Below are positions 1-6,653 of a DNA stretch of 12,095 nt, piece by piece. The notes beneath the pieces are model-generated. The model had not been told where the DNA came from and made no database searches. It saw only the letters and a program-made list of their open reading frames with translations. How positions within the stretch are numbered: the stretch's first letter is position 1; the number at the start of each line of letters is the position of its first letter. The position numbers and the translations under genes are program-made. The stretch covers positions 1-12,095 of the forward strand of contig CAMLFK010000145.1 in NCBI GenBank assembly GCA_946479255.1, written 5' to 3'. This stretch comes from an uncultured Oxalobacteraceae bacterium. Lineage in GTDB: Bacteria > Pseudomonadota > Gammaproteobacteria > Burkholderiales > Burkholderiaceae.

Positions 1-18
1 GACTCTTCTCCCGCTCCA
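1..18 (+). tRNA. 3' end of a tRNA, probably tRNA-Gly (truncated by window edge)
   Basis: The first 18 bases read as the end of a tRNA: a T-stem 3' strand CTCTT, an acceptor 3' strand CTCCCGC, discriminator T and CCA. The acceptor strand would pair with GCGGGAG, the usual 5' start of bacterial tRNA-Gly, and the T discriminator fits. A tRNA-Gly directly upstream of tRNA-Cys is a common proteobacterial arrangement (glyW-cysT-leuZ in E. coli). A small hairpin, GAGAAG-N5-CTTCTC at 25-41, follows and may be a processing signal. The anticodon is outside the window, so identity is inferred. Confidence 0.55.
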
Positions 19-91
19 GTTACAGAGAAGCCAGCCTTCTCGTGTCGCTGCGACAGATAACCGGTCGCTGTGGCATAGTCAAGTCTCCTCC

Positions 92-165
92 GGCGAGGTA
101 GCAAAGCGGTTATGCAGCGGCCTGCAAAGCCGTCTAGACGGGTTCGACTCCCGTCCTCGCCTCCA
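92..165 (+). tRNA. tRNA-Cys (GCA)
   Basis: A complete cloverleaf can be drawn by hand. The acceptor GGCGAGG (92-98) pairs with CCTCGCC (155-161). The D-arm is closed by GCA/TGC. The anticodon stem GCGGC/GCCGT encloses loop CTGCAAA with anticodon GCA at 124-126. The variable loop is four bases. The T-arm ACGGG/CCCGT has loop TTCGACT. Discriminator U162 is the identity base of tRNA-Cys, and CCA is encoded at 163-165. The spacing from the upstream tRNA-Gly end suggests co-transcription. Its 3' part is the attachment site of the island that follows, and integration has kept the gene intact. Confidence 0.97.
118..165 (+). repeat. Left attachment-site repeat (attL, within tRNA-Cys)
   Basis: This is the left copy of the exact 48-bp direct repeat. 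It carries a perfect 12-bp palindrome, CCGTCTAGACGG (130-141), spanning the anticodon-stem/variable-loop/T-stem junction. The T-arm gives a second dyad, ACGGG/CCCGT. Identity ends at both edges: base 117 is g against a at 12040, and base 166 is g against t at 12089. Confidence 0.85.
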
Positions 166-173
166 GAATATCT

Positions 174-201
174 GTAGATCAGCGCTTTCGCGCTGATCTA
201 C
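174..201. terminator. Perfect 12-bp-stem hairpin just inside the left island end
   Basis: GTAGATCAGCGC (174-185) and GCGCTGATCTAC (190-201) form a perfect 12-bp stem around loop TTTC, starting 9 bases after the tRNA CCA. It may end tRNA transcription and insulate the island. There is no T-tract on either side, so a recombination-protein site or Rho-assisted 3' end is equally possible. The structure is certain; the role is inferred. The rest of 166-368 holds no gene I can support. Confidence 0.5.
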
Positions 202-278
202 GTCAACGATGTAGCTTGTCCCTTCAAATCGACGGATTACGTTTGCGACACTACATACAGCTCGATCACACCGGTGCA

Positions 279-308
279 TTGGCGGACCTTCGACATTAAT
301 GCCATAAT
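279..308 (+). promoter_or_regulatory. Candidate sigma70 promoter of the 2OG-Fe(II) oxygenase gene
   Basis: TTGGCG (279-284), an 18-base spacer and CATAAT (303-308) lie about 60 bases before the first ATG of the downstream gene. In the predicted leader, CCTCG (330-334) and CGAGG (345-349) flank a region containing the 10-bp palindrome TCGCTAGCGA (338-347), just before a weak AGG. The match is fair, and the local sequence is AT-richer than its surroundings. Confidence 0.4.
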
Positions 309-368
309 TTGGATCTCGACAATTCCAGTCCTCGGATTCGCTAGCGAGGGCGTAACCTGGGCAGGTCC

Positions 369-998
369 ATGAGTAACATGAAAGCGTCCATGCAGGTGTT
401 GGAGTTATTTCCGACGCCGGTTTTCGTTGTGCAGACCCAAGGGGTAGACAACGAGGAACTGGCGCGCCAGATCTATGCCATTCGCGACGAGGAAGTCGTA
501 GCCGGCATCGCCGACAAGACTGGCCTGTCGAACTATGGCGGCTTCCGTAGCTATGACCTGTTGCCGCTCCCGGGGTTTGCACAGCTCAAGCAACTCGTGC
601 TGCGGGTGCTCAACGAATGCATGGTCAAAGGCGCATGGTTTGCGGAACCGGAGGTCACGGAAGCGCAGTTCGGCGCGATGTGGGGGGTTATCAATGGCAA
701 AGGGCACGCCAACAGCCCCCACAATCACCCGGGCAGTTGGATCAGCGGCGTGTATTACCCGCAGGTGCCGGCCGCGAAAGAACGTGCCGGTTCGCTCTGC
801 TTCCGTGATCCGATCCTGGCGCGCACCTTTACACGAAGCTTTTACCGCAATGTGCAGGCCGAGGCGGCATCCGTGGTGCCCGAAGTGGGCAAGCTGATCA
901 TGTTCCCAAGCTGGGTCGAACACCACGTCGGCCCCAACCTGACCGATGAGGATCGCATCGCCATCGCGTTTAACATCGATCACGCGAAAGCGCGCTAG
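369..998 (+). CDS. Putative 2OG-Fe(II) oxygenase, TIGR02466-like
   Basis: The 209-residue product resembles the TIGR02466/2OG-FeII_Oxy_5 family of non-heme iron, 2-oxoglutarate-dependent oxygenases. Their substrates are mostly unknown; I expect a cytosolic hydroxylase-type reaction. The N-terminal LFPTPVFVV (13-21) is the usual family opening. The core has SPHNHPGSWISGVYY (116-130), then GSLCFRDP (141-148), then FPSWVEHHVGPN (179-190) and RIAIAFNI (196-203). Likely iron ligands are H118 or H120 and H185 or H186, with R196 as the probable 2-oxoglutarate anchor. No signal peptide or membrane segment is visible. Start 369 is the first ATG; 378 and 390 are alternatives, and ribosome-binding sites are weak for all three. 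It stands alone on the plus strand, convergent with the DUF6445 gene 17 bases away. A link to the halogenase operon is inferred only from sharing the island. Confidence 0.85.
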   Translation: MSNMKASMQVLELFPTPVFVVQTQGVDNEELARQIYAIRDEEVVAGIADKTGLSNYGGFRSYDLLPLPGFAQLKQLVLRVLNECMVKGAWFAEPEVTEAQFGAMWGVINGKGHANSPHNHPGSWISGVYYPQVPAAKERAGSLCFRDPILARTFTRSFYRNVQAEAASVVPEVGKLIMFPSWVEHHVGPNLTDEDRIAIAFNIDHAKAR

Positions 999-1016
999 CT
1001 TTTCGAAGCCGCGCTT
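988..1016. terminator. Hairpin between convergent genes, possible bidirectional terminator
   Basis: AAGCGCG (988-994) pairs with CGCGCTT (1010-1016). Inside it, GCTT (998-1001) pairs with AAGC (1006-1009) around a TTCG tetraloop, leaving a 3-base bulge. The structure overlaps the stop codon of the plus-strand gene and touches the stop of the minus-strand gene. No long T-tract follows on either strand, so termination strength is uncertain. Confidence 0.42.
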
Positions 1017-1723
1017 CAGCAGGCGTTCAGGCGCACCCCGAAGAACGCGTTGACGGTCAGCCGTCCTTGTTCCGGATCGGCGCTGAGCAGCTCCGGATGG
1101 CGGATGTCGCCGCTGTGGTAGATCGTGCCATCATAGAACAACGCGCGGTTGAACGCCGCCGGGACGGTCGCCATCTTTTCAAAATATGCGTTGGTCTTGG
1201 TCGGATACGCGGGGGCGCTGTCGATCAAGACCGAAAACGCGTCACGGTCCATGTGCTGCCCGCGGGCCATCATGGCCGACAATGTCGCGGTGTCGACCCG
1301 CGGTCGAAAAAAACTCGTGCCACCCAGCCGTTCATCCTTGAACAAATACAGGACCATGGCGAAATTGCCTTCGCCCGGCTGGAAGGGACCGCCATCGACA
1401 TGCGGGATTCTCTGGAATGGCTCGAGATTTTCCGGCTTGCGCGTGACCATCGACATCCTGCACAAGGCGCTGCGGGTGCGCCGGGCGCCAAGCTGGCCCC
1501 GGATATATTGTGAAAAAAACGCTTCGAATGCCTGGTGCGCGGCTGGGGGCAACCGCAGTTCCGGCCCGGGATAGTAGTGAGAATCTTCCGGCGAAAAATC
1601 CGCGCGCCGCGCGACGGCATGGGCGATGAATTGCATGGGATCGCGCAGGATATTGTCAACGACTACATAAGAACGGCCATCGCTCAGCGCGACTTTACTC
1701 ATCGAGGGATTTGGGTTGAACAT
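1016..1723 (-). CDS. DUF6445 family protein with oxygenase-like HxD...H...R pattern
   Basis: The 235-residue protein resembles DUF6445 members: an N-terminal FNPNP, a VVVDNILRDP segment (20-29) and YYPGPELRLP (50-59). The C-terminal half looks like a prolyl-4-hydroxylase-type double-stranded beta-helix: H108-V-D110, then GGTSFFRPR (134-142), then YDGTIYHSGD (197-206) with H203, and R221 in GRLTVNAFFGV. This gives a plausible H108/D110/H203 iron triad and R221 for 2-oxoglutarate, but activity is inferred and the family has no established function that I know of. Start 1723 is chosen because GGAG lies six bases upstream. Longer readings would run into the halogenase gene, whose stop is 22 bases before this ATG. 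It is the last gene of the five-gene operon. No signal peptide or membrane helix is seen. Confidence 0.82.
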   Translation of the reverse strand: MFNPNPSMSKVALSDGRSYVVVDNILRDPMQFIAHAVARRADFSPEDSHYYPGPELRLPPAAHQAFEAFFSQYIRGQLGARRTRSALCRMSMVTRKPENLEPFQRIPHVDGGPFQPGEGNFAMVLYLFKDERLGGTSFFRPRVDTATLSAMMARGQHMDRDAFSVLIDSAPAYPTKTNAYFEKMATVPAAFNRALFYDGTIYHSGDIRHPELLSADPEQGRLTVNAFFGVRLNAC

Positions 1724-1729
1724 GGGCGG

Positions 1730-1733
1730 CTCC
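1730..1733 (-). promoter_or_regulatory. Ribosome binding site fixing the DUF6445 start
   Basis: On the minus strand GGAG lies six bases before ATG 1723, in the 22-base gap after the halogenase stop. It supports the shorter start over in-frame starts inside the halogenase gene. Confidence 0.65.
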
Positions 1734-1745
1734 GAATTAAAAGGA

Positions 1746-3263
1746 TCAGCTCGGCCGCTCTGCGCGGCAGAACCGCTGGACGTAAGCCTGATGCGATGGC
1801 AACTGCTGGACCGTCCTTTCGATCTTCTGGCGAATCGAGCCCAGGAACTGCGACAGCTCGGCATCGCCCATCAGGTCGGCCGACTGGTGATGCTGCTCGG
1901 GCATCATGCCTTGGCCCAGCATGACTTGCAGCCACGACGACTCGGTAAACAACTCACCCTCGGTGCGGAACACCCGTCCGGTTTCGCGGAACAGGTCGAT
2001 GCGGTGTTGCAGCGATACCGGCACTTCCATGTTCCTGGCAGCTTCCCAGTATGGGGTATCGGCGCGACTGGTCACCTTGTAATGCAGGATGATGAAATCG
2101 CGGATGTGGGCGATCTCCCTTTGCACTTGGGTGTTGAACTCGTCGATGTCGGAGCGGCAGATGCCGTCGGCCGGGAACATCTGCATCAAACGGATCAGAT
2201 TACGCTGGATCAGGTGGATGCTGGTCGACTCGATCGGTTCCAGAAAGCCGCTCGACAGGCCGATGGCGACGACGTTGCCTTTCCACGATTGCTTGCGCTG
2301 GCCTGGCTTGAACTTGATCATGCGCGGCTGCGTCAGCGGCTCGCCTTGCAGATTGTCGAGCAAGATCTGCATGGCTTCCTCGCCGTCCATATACTTGCTG
2401 GAGAATACGTGGCCATTGCCAACCCGGTGCTGCAGCGGGATCCGCCACTGCCAGCCGGCGCCGTGCGCAATCGCACGTGTCATCGGCACCGGTTCGCCCA
2501 TCAATTCAGTCTGCACCGCGATGGCGGTGTCGTTAAACAGCCATTGCGACCAGTCGTCGTATTCCACCCCCATGGTCTGGCCCAGCAACAGCGAGCGAAA
2601 GCCGGTGCAGTCGATGAACAAATCGCCTTCGATCAAGGCGCCGTTTCCGAGCTTGAGCCCGGTCACGTAGCCGCTGGCGGCGTCAAGCATCACCTGGTCA
2701 ATCTTGCCTTCCACCCGCTTGGCGCCGAAACCTTCGCTGTACTTGCGCAGGAACCTGGCGTACAAGGTCGCGTCGAGATGGTAAGCGTAATTCATGACGT
2801 CGTTCGGCAGATGCGCGAAGCGGCCAAGCTGGGCCGACCTCAATTCCAGGCAATAGTCGCCGAAGTCACTGGCCAGGCCGCGCTGGCGGCCCTTGTGCCA
2901 GAAATGCTGGAAGCCCGCAGTCCAGTGGTCGACGCCGGTCAAGCCGAACGAGTGGATATAGTCCTCGCCCGGCGCGCGCCAGTTCTCGAAGCTGATGCCC
3001 AGCTTGAAGGTCGCCTGGGTTGCCCGCATGACGTCGGCTTCGTTCAGTTCCAGCAACTGGTGAAACTGAATCAAGCTGGGAATTGTCGCCTCGCCGACCC
3101 CGACGGTACCGATCTCGTCGGATTCGACCAGCGTGATGTCCAGTGTCTTGCCCAAGATCTTGGAGATGACGGCAGCGGCCATCCAGCCGGCTGTGCCGCC
3201 GCCGGCGATGACCACGCGCCGCACGGGCTTCCTGCCGATATTTTCCGGATTGTTCTGTTGCAT
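1746..3263 (-). CDS. Flavin-dependent tryptophan halogenase family protein (canonical motifs)
   Basis: The 505-residue protein belongs to the tryptophan halogenase family (PF04820). Such enzymes use FADH2, O2 and halide to make hypohalous acid, which a conserved lysine relays to an aromatic substrate. An N-terminal dinucleotide-binding GGGTAGW (21-27) is followed by GVGEATIPS (55-63). K87 in TFKLGISFENW matches the catalytic lysine of PrnA (K79). The hallmark WxWxIP is present as WQWRIP (271-276). EPIESTSIH (342-350) contains E345, equivalent to the PrnA catalytic glutamate. Length is typical, and no transmembrane segment or export signal is seen. AGGAG sits seven bases before the ATG. The gene begins 13 bases after the cupin-like gene. 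A reduced-flavin partner is not encoded here. Free tryptophan as substrate is doubtful, because related TonB-linked enzymes prefer indole-like test substrates and their native targets are unknown. Confidence 0.93.
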   Translation of the reverse strand: MQQNNPENIGRKPVRRVVIAGGGTAGWMAAAVISKILGKTLDITLVESDEIGTVGVGEATIPSLIQFHQLLELNEADVMRATQATFKLGISFENWRAPGEDYIHSFGLTGVDHWTAGFQHFWHKGRQRGLASDFGDYCLELRSAQLGRFAHLPNDVMNYAYHLDATLYARFLRKYSEGFGAKRVEGKIDQVMLDAASGYVTGLKLGNGALIEGDLFIDCTGFRSLLLGQTMGVEYDDWSQWLFNDTAIAVQTELMGEPVPMTRAIAHGAGWQWRIPLQHRVGNGHVFSSKYMDGEEAMQILLDNLQGEPLTQPRMIKFKPGQRKQSWKGNVVAIGLSSGFLEPIESTSIHLIQRNLIRLMQMFPADGICRSDIDEFNTQVQREIAHIRDFIILHYKVTSRADTPYWEAARNMEVPVSLQHRIDLFRETGRVFRTEGELFTESSWLQVMLGQGMMPEQHHQSADLMGDAELSQFLGSIRQKIERTVQQLPSHQAYVQRFCRAERPS

Positions 3264-3276
3264 GGGGTGTCTCCTG

Positions 3277-4281
3277 CTAACGTTTTAGTTTCTGCATGAT
3301 TGCGGCGCGCATGGACCGCGCCTTGTCGAGATCGAGCGGACCGAGGACCCCGCGCGCCGGTTCCGGGATATGCGCCGCTTCACTGCCGTCCGCTTCAAAT
3401 ATGTAGTGGCGGAACACCTCTTGCCATGCCAGTCGCTGGGGCGGCGGCAGTTCGCGCAGCGTCAGGATGGCGTGCATCAGCGTATTGACCGGGGCATCCA
3501 TATAGCCTGGCGACTGGCGCCACCAGTAGTTGATCAGGACGTTAAAACTGTCGAGCCCCTCGATATGGTGCCACCACATGCTGGGCATGAAGATGGCGTC
3601 GCCCGGCAGCAATTCAGCAACCTGCGCATGCGCCATGGCCTCGGCAAACCTGGGGAATTTCACCAGGTCCGGCCGATGAAAATCGACCAGGCTGATGGGC
3701 TGATTGGCCGGCGCAAAATCGAGCGGCCCGATGTAAAGGTTGCTCAACTGTTCGGGCGGGAACAAGGTGAAGCGGCGACGCCCGGCGGCCACACAGGCCA
3801 GGTTATCGGGCAGATCCTGGTGCGCGGGAATGCGCGAACGGTTGCCAGTCCACACGCTGACGAGCGGATCGCGATCGCCCAGGTCGAGATCGTTTTCGTC
3901 CCGGAAGCCTGGCAGGCAGGTGTCCACTGTCGTCGAGCCGACATAAAAAGTCGGCGCACACGGGTCATCGAGGTGTTCGAGCACTTGATCGAGGATCGCG
4001 TCGAGCCTGGCGTTGACGGCGTCGAAGTTAAATCCGCTGATGTCGTCGTTATAAAAATAGCGCCCCGCGATCTCGGGCGGACCGATCAGTGCACGGACCA
4101 CCTCGCCCCGGTAGAAGCGGCGCAGATAGGCGATGCCCTCGCGCTGCGAGCGCAGGCTGGCCTTGACCAGCGGCCAGCTTGCGACCAGGCCGCGCAGCAC
4201 CAGCGGCTCGGTCGCAGTGAGAATGGCGTCAGTCAGCGCGCCCGGTGTCGCGCCGCTGATCTCGCGCATCGGTTTAGCCAT
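3277..4281 (-). CDS. Cupin_8/JmjC-like protein (PASS1-type) of the SapC-halogenase group
   Basis: The 334-residue protein has the fold signature of cupin_8/JmjC-like Fe(II)/2-oxoglutarate enzymes. RIPAHQDLPDN (150-160) gives H154-x-D156. LLPGDAIFMPSMWWHHIEGL (224-243) gives H238 as the probable third ligand, followed by FNVLINYWW (246-254). The YVG at 113-115 and FTLFPPEQ at 171-178 also fit relatives of FIH-1 and the tRNA hydroxylase TYW5. Members are often annotated cupin-like or Pass1-related and recur beside SapC and tryptophan-halogenase genes near TonB receptors. The target could be protein, peptide, RNA or small molecule. The start at 4281 overlaps the SapC end by eight bases, which suggests translational coupling; ATG 4269 is an alternative. 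Neither has a strong Shine-Dalgarno sequence. It is the third gene of the operon and appears cytosolic. Confidence 0.87.
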   Translation of the reverse strand: MAKPMREISGATPGALTDAILTATEPLVLRGLVASWPLVKASLRSQREGIAYLRRFYRGEVVRALIGPPEIAGRYFYNDDISGFNFDAVNARLDAILDQVLEHLDDPCAPTFYVGSTTVDTCLPGFRDENDLDLGDRDPLVSVWTGNRSRIPAHQDLPDNLACVAAGRRRFTLFPPEQLSNLYIGPLDFAPANQPISLVDFHRPDLVKFPRFAEAMAHAQVAELLPGDAIFMPSMWWHHIEGLDSFNVLINYWWRQSPGYMDAPVNTLMHAILTLRELPPPQRLAWQEVFRHYIFEADGSEAAHIPEPARGVLGPLDLDKARSMRAAIMQKLKR

Positions 4282-4984
4282 CGACCGCAACGCGCTGGTT
4301 TTTGCGCTCGATGAGCTCGCGCAGCTGGACGAGCGATGCACCCATCTGATGGGCAGCCATCAGGTAGCCGTGCCGATGCAGGTGCGCAAGCGCCGCACCG
4401 TCGAGCGCAGCAAGCTTTTCCTCGTTGATCGCCGAAAAGCCAAGCAGCTGGTTGTGCGAGCCGTTGTTCAATTCGATGTCGAGCGTGAGCGGCTCGATCA
4501 GGTCATGGTCGAGCAGCGCGGCGACAAAGCCGGCGTTGCTCTGCAGCCCCTCGTGCAAAGCCAGCAGCAGGCTGTTGACTTGTTCCAGCAGCTCGCTCTG
4601 GCCGCCGTATTCGAGAAACAGCGGATAGCCGGTGGTCGTGCTCACTTTTGGATGATCGAGGTCGACATGCACCAGCAGACCGTCGCCATGCAGTCCCATC
4701 GAGAAGGGCTGGCGCGCCACGGCCATCGGCACGTACAGCGCATCCCAGGCATCGGCGCTGGCAAACAGGTTCTCGCCCTCCGCAAAACCGAACAGCGCCA
4801 CCGGTTCGTAGCGCTGTTCGTTGCCGGTCTCGCGGAACACGATCGGATAGTGGGCCAGCACATTGCGAAACTCGGCCGGGAAGGTCGGGCAGATCGTCTC
4901 GCCGTCACCGAACCGGGTGCCGCGGCCAAGAATGATTTTCAGGTCTTTGTGTTCGACGTTGTTCAACAAAACACGGTGGGTCAT
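4274..4984 (-). CDS. SapC family protein
   Basis: The 236-residue protein matches the SapC family (PF07277), named for genes near S-layer export loci; its biochemical role is not established. Family-like stretches are LLNNVEHKDLKI near the N-terminus, ICPTFPAEFRNVLAHYPIVF, and ARQPFSMGL in the middle. No signal peptide, lipobox or membrane helix is visible, so I expect a cytosolic protein. The start at 4984 is preferred over ATG 4999 because AGAGG lies six bases before it while 4999 has none, and the result begins like other family members. It lies 29 bases after the variant halogenase gene and overlaps the cupin-like gene by eight bases. The recurring trio SapC, halogenase and cupin-like protein suggests a physical or functional complex, but this is inference. 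Confidence 0.9.
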   Translation of the reverse strand: MTHRVLLNNVEHKDLKIILGRGTRFGDGETICPTFPAEFRNVLAHYPIVFRETGNEQRYEPVALFGFAEGENLFASADAWDALYVPMAVARQPFSMGLHGDGLLVHVDLDHPKVSTTTGYPLFLEYGGQSELLEQVNSLLLALHEGLQSNAGFVAALLDHDLIEPLTLDIELNNGSHNQLLGFSAINEEKLAALDGAALAHLHRHGYLMAAHQMGASLVQLRELIERKNQRVAVDG

Positions 4985-4990
4985 TGCTTG

Positions 4991-4995
4991 CCTCT
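4991..4995 (-). promoter_or_regulatory. Ribosome binding site fixing the SapC start
   Basis: Minus-strand AGAGG is six bases from ATG 4984. It lies inside the N-terminal extension that would result from using ATG 4999, which has no comparable site. This favours the 236-residue form. Confidence 0.6.
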
Positions 4996-5013
4996 TCATT
5001 CAAATGTCATTGA

Positions 5014-6573
5014 CTACCTGATCGGCATGCCGTGATGCACGATATGCCCGATCAGTTCGCGGTTGCCTGGCAGCCCCGCCAGCATCTTGCGGGTCATTGC
5101 GGCCGCCTGGCGGAAGTAGCCGTCGGCCAGATCGGCGTGCTCGCAGTGGCGGATCCGCCGGTCCACCTCCGGCACCAGCCCCATGCCGTACATCACGTAT
5201 TGATAACTGGCGGCGGGAAACAGCTCTTCGATCCGATGCAGGTCGTAGCGCGACGGCGGCTGCGTGCGCCAGAGCGCGAGCAACTCGTTCAGGCGCGTGG
5301 GAATCGATGCCGCCGCCCGGTGATCGCGCCAGTACTGGCTGGCGTTGCGCCGGCTGAGCACATAATGCAGCTTGAGAAAATCGATCACCCGTTCCCAGCG
5401 GTAGGTGAAGGCATCGTTGAAGCGTTTGGCGACGATGTCCATCACGGCGCGGTTGGCCGGCATGCCGTCGCTGAGCATGGTGGCGGACAACTCCACCATC
5501 GCCAGTGCCGACGCCTCGAGCGGCTCGATGAATCCGGCCGACTGGCCGATGGCCACGCAGTTGCGATGCCAGAAATGGTCGCGGTAGCCGGGCTCGAAGC
5601 CGAGCTTGCGCGGCGCGGTGAGCATCGGTGCGCCACCGCCGCTGCGTTCGACGTAGGCCAGCAAGGCCTGCTCGGCCTGCGCGTCGCTGGTGTGGGCGCT
5701 CGAATACACATGGCCGATGCCGCGCCGGGTCGGCAAGCCGATATCCCAGATCCAGCCGGCTTCCTGCGCCGTCGATTGGGTCTGCGATGCGATCGGGCTG
5801 GCCGGCTCCGGATAGCCCAGCTGGACCACGCAAGCGCGGTCATTGAACAGGATATGCCCTTGCGGCAGCAGGGGCACGCCGTAATGCTTGCCCAGCAAGA
5901 GCGCTTGCGAGCCGCTGCAATCGATGAACAGATCGCCCTCGATGGCGCCGCCCAGCGCCGTCTGCACCGAGGCGATGTCGCCGTCATCGTGCGCATGGAC
6001 CGCCACCACATGGTCCGCCACGTGGACCACGCCGAGTTTCTCGGTGCAGTGGCGGCGCAGGAACAGGCCGAACCTGGCGGCGTCGAGGTGGTAGCCATAG
6101 TTGGCCACGGCGGCGAACTCCGGCGTCGTCGCCTGCTTGGGCGCCCTGCCGGCGCGGCACAGGTGCGGCTGGACGCTGACCAGATCGGCAAACGGCACGG
6201 CGCCGTGTTGGCGCTGCCAGCTCGCGGCCAGATGGGTTTCGCCATAGCCGTAGGGGAGTTCGAACGGGTGGTAATACGCGTCGTCATCGCTGCCGTCGAC
6301 CCAGCCGACGAACAGCGAGCCCTGTTTGAACGAGGCGTCACAGGCGCGGAAGAAATCGTTCTCGGACACGCCGATGCGGCGCAAGGTCTCACGCATGCTG
6401 GGCCAGGTTCCCTCGCCGACGCCCACCGGCGCCACGTCGGGCGATTCGATCAGGGTCACCTTCAAGGCCGGGCCGGCAGGGGTCTGATGCGCTGCCGCGA
6501 CCAGCGCGGCGGTCAGCCAGCCGGCCGAGCCGCCACCGACGATCACGACCTTTTCCAGGGGTTGACTACGCAC
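5014..6573 (-). CDS. Tryptophan halogenase family protein, variant clade (WIWDIG)
   Basis: The 519-residue flavoprotein is of the same PF04820 family as the downstream halogenase but clearly a different clade. FAD-binding GGGSAGW (13-19) and GVGEGTWPS (51-59) are followed by SFKQGSLFVGW (81-91), where K83 aligns with the catalytic lysine. The hallmark WxWxIP reads WIWDIG (274-279), losing the proline. The region EPLEASALAMVE (350-361) keeps E353 but replaces the STS/STG segment, which lines the halide site in known halogenases, with ASA. Flavin monooxygenase chemistry seems likely; halogenation is less certain. The start is GTG 6573, with only a weak GGA upstream; no in-frame ATG precedes it. 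It is the first gene of the five-gene operon, 45 bases beyond the receptor terminator, so it needs read-through or its own promoter. Confidence 0.9.
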   Translation of the reverse strand: MRSQPLEKVVIVGGGSAGWLTAALVAAAHQTPAGPALKVTLIESPDVAPVGVGEGTWPSMRETLRRIGVSENDFFRACDASFKQGSLFVGWVDGSDDDAYYHPFELPYGYGETHLAASWQRQHGAVPFADLVSVQPHLCRAGRAPKQATTPEFAAVANYGYHLDAARFGLFLRRHCTEKLGVVHVADHVVAVHAHDDGDIASVQTALGGAIEGDLFIDCSGSQALLLGKHYGVPLLPQGHILFNDRACVVQLGYPEPASPIASQTQSTAQEAGWIWDIGLPTRRGIGHVYSSAHTSDAQAEQALLAYVERSGGGAPMLTAPRKLGFEPGYRDHFWHRNCVAIGQSAGFIEPLEASALAMVELSATMLSDGMPANRAVMDIVAKRFNDAFTYRWERVIDFLKLHYVLSRRNASQYWRDHRAAASIPTRLNELLALWRTQPPSRYDLHRIEELFPAASYQYVMYGMGLVPEVDRRIRHCEHADLADGYFRQAAAMTRKMLAGLPGNRELIGHIVHHGMPIR

Positions 6574-6593
6574 GCGAGTTCCATCCAGTAAGT

Positions 6594-6614
6594 AGTGTAG
6601 CGATTCAGTGTAGC
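6594..6614. repeat. Tandem 8-bp direct repeat before the halogenase operon
   Basis: AGTGTAGC occurs at 6594-6601 and 6607-6614, a 13-base period, in the short gap between the receptor terminator and the first operon gene. On the minus strand this reads GCTACACT twice. The downstream TACACT resembles a -10 element, but the only -35 candidate lies in the terminator T-run. It may be a weak operon promoter or a protein site; evidence is thin. Confidence 0.3.
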
Positions 6615-6617
6615 AAG

Positions 6618-6653
6618 AAAAAAGCAGGCCATGGTCGTCACCACGGCCTGCTT
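6618..6653 (-). terminator. Intrinsic terminator after the TonB receptor gene
   Basis: On the minus strand AAGCAGGCC (6653-6645) pairs perfectly with GGCCTGCTT (6630-6622). A further TGG/CCA pair closes a six-base loop, and the stem runs into six T residues (6623-6618). It lies 37 bases past the receptor stop. This is a textbook Rho-independent terminator and should make the receptor transcript largely separate from, or more abundant than, the downstream enzyme operon. Confidence 0.88.

Noticed and set aside
79..582. Minus-strand open frame across tRNA-Cys and the left island end
   Set aside because: It reads antisense through a tRNA gene and a perfect hairpin into the oxygenase gene, with no family similarity. 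This is a common artefact at tRNA loci.
1716..3299. Long plus-strand open frame (about 527 codons)
   Set aside because: It is antisense to the canonical halogenase, which has clear FAD, WxWxIP and catalytic motifs. The plus frame gives low-complexity, family-free sequence typical of GC-rich antisense frames.
5032..6591. Long plus-strand open frame (about 519 codons)
   Set aside because: It is the antisense shadow of the variant halogenase. No motifs or ribosome site support it.
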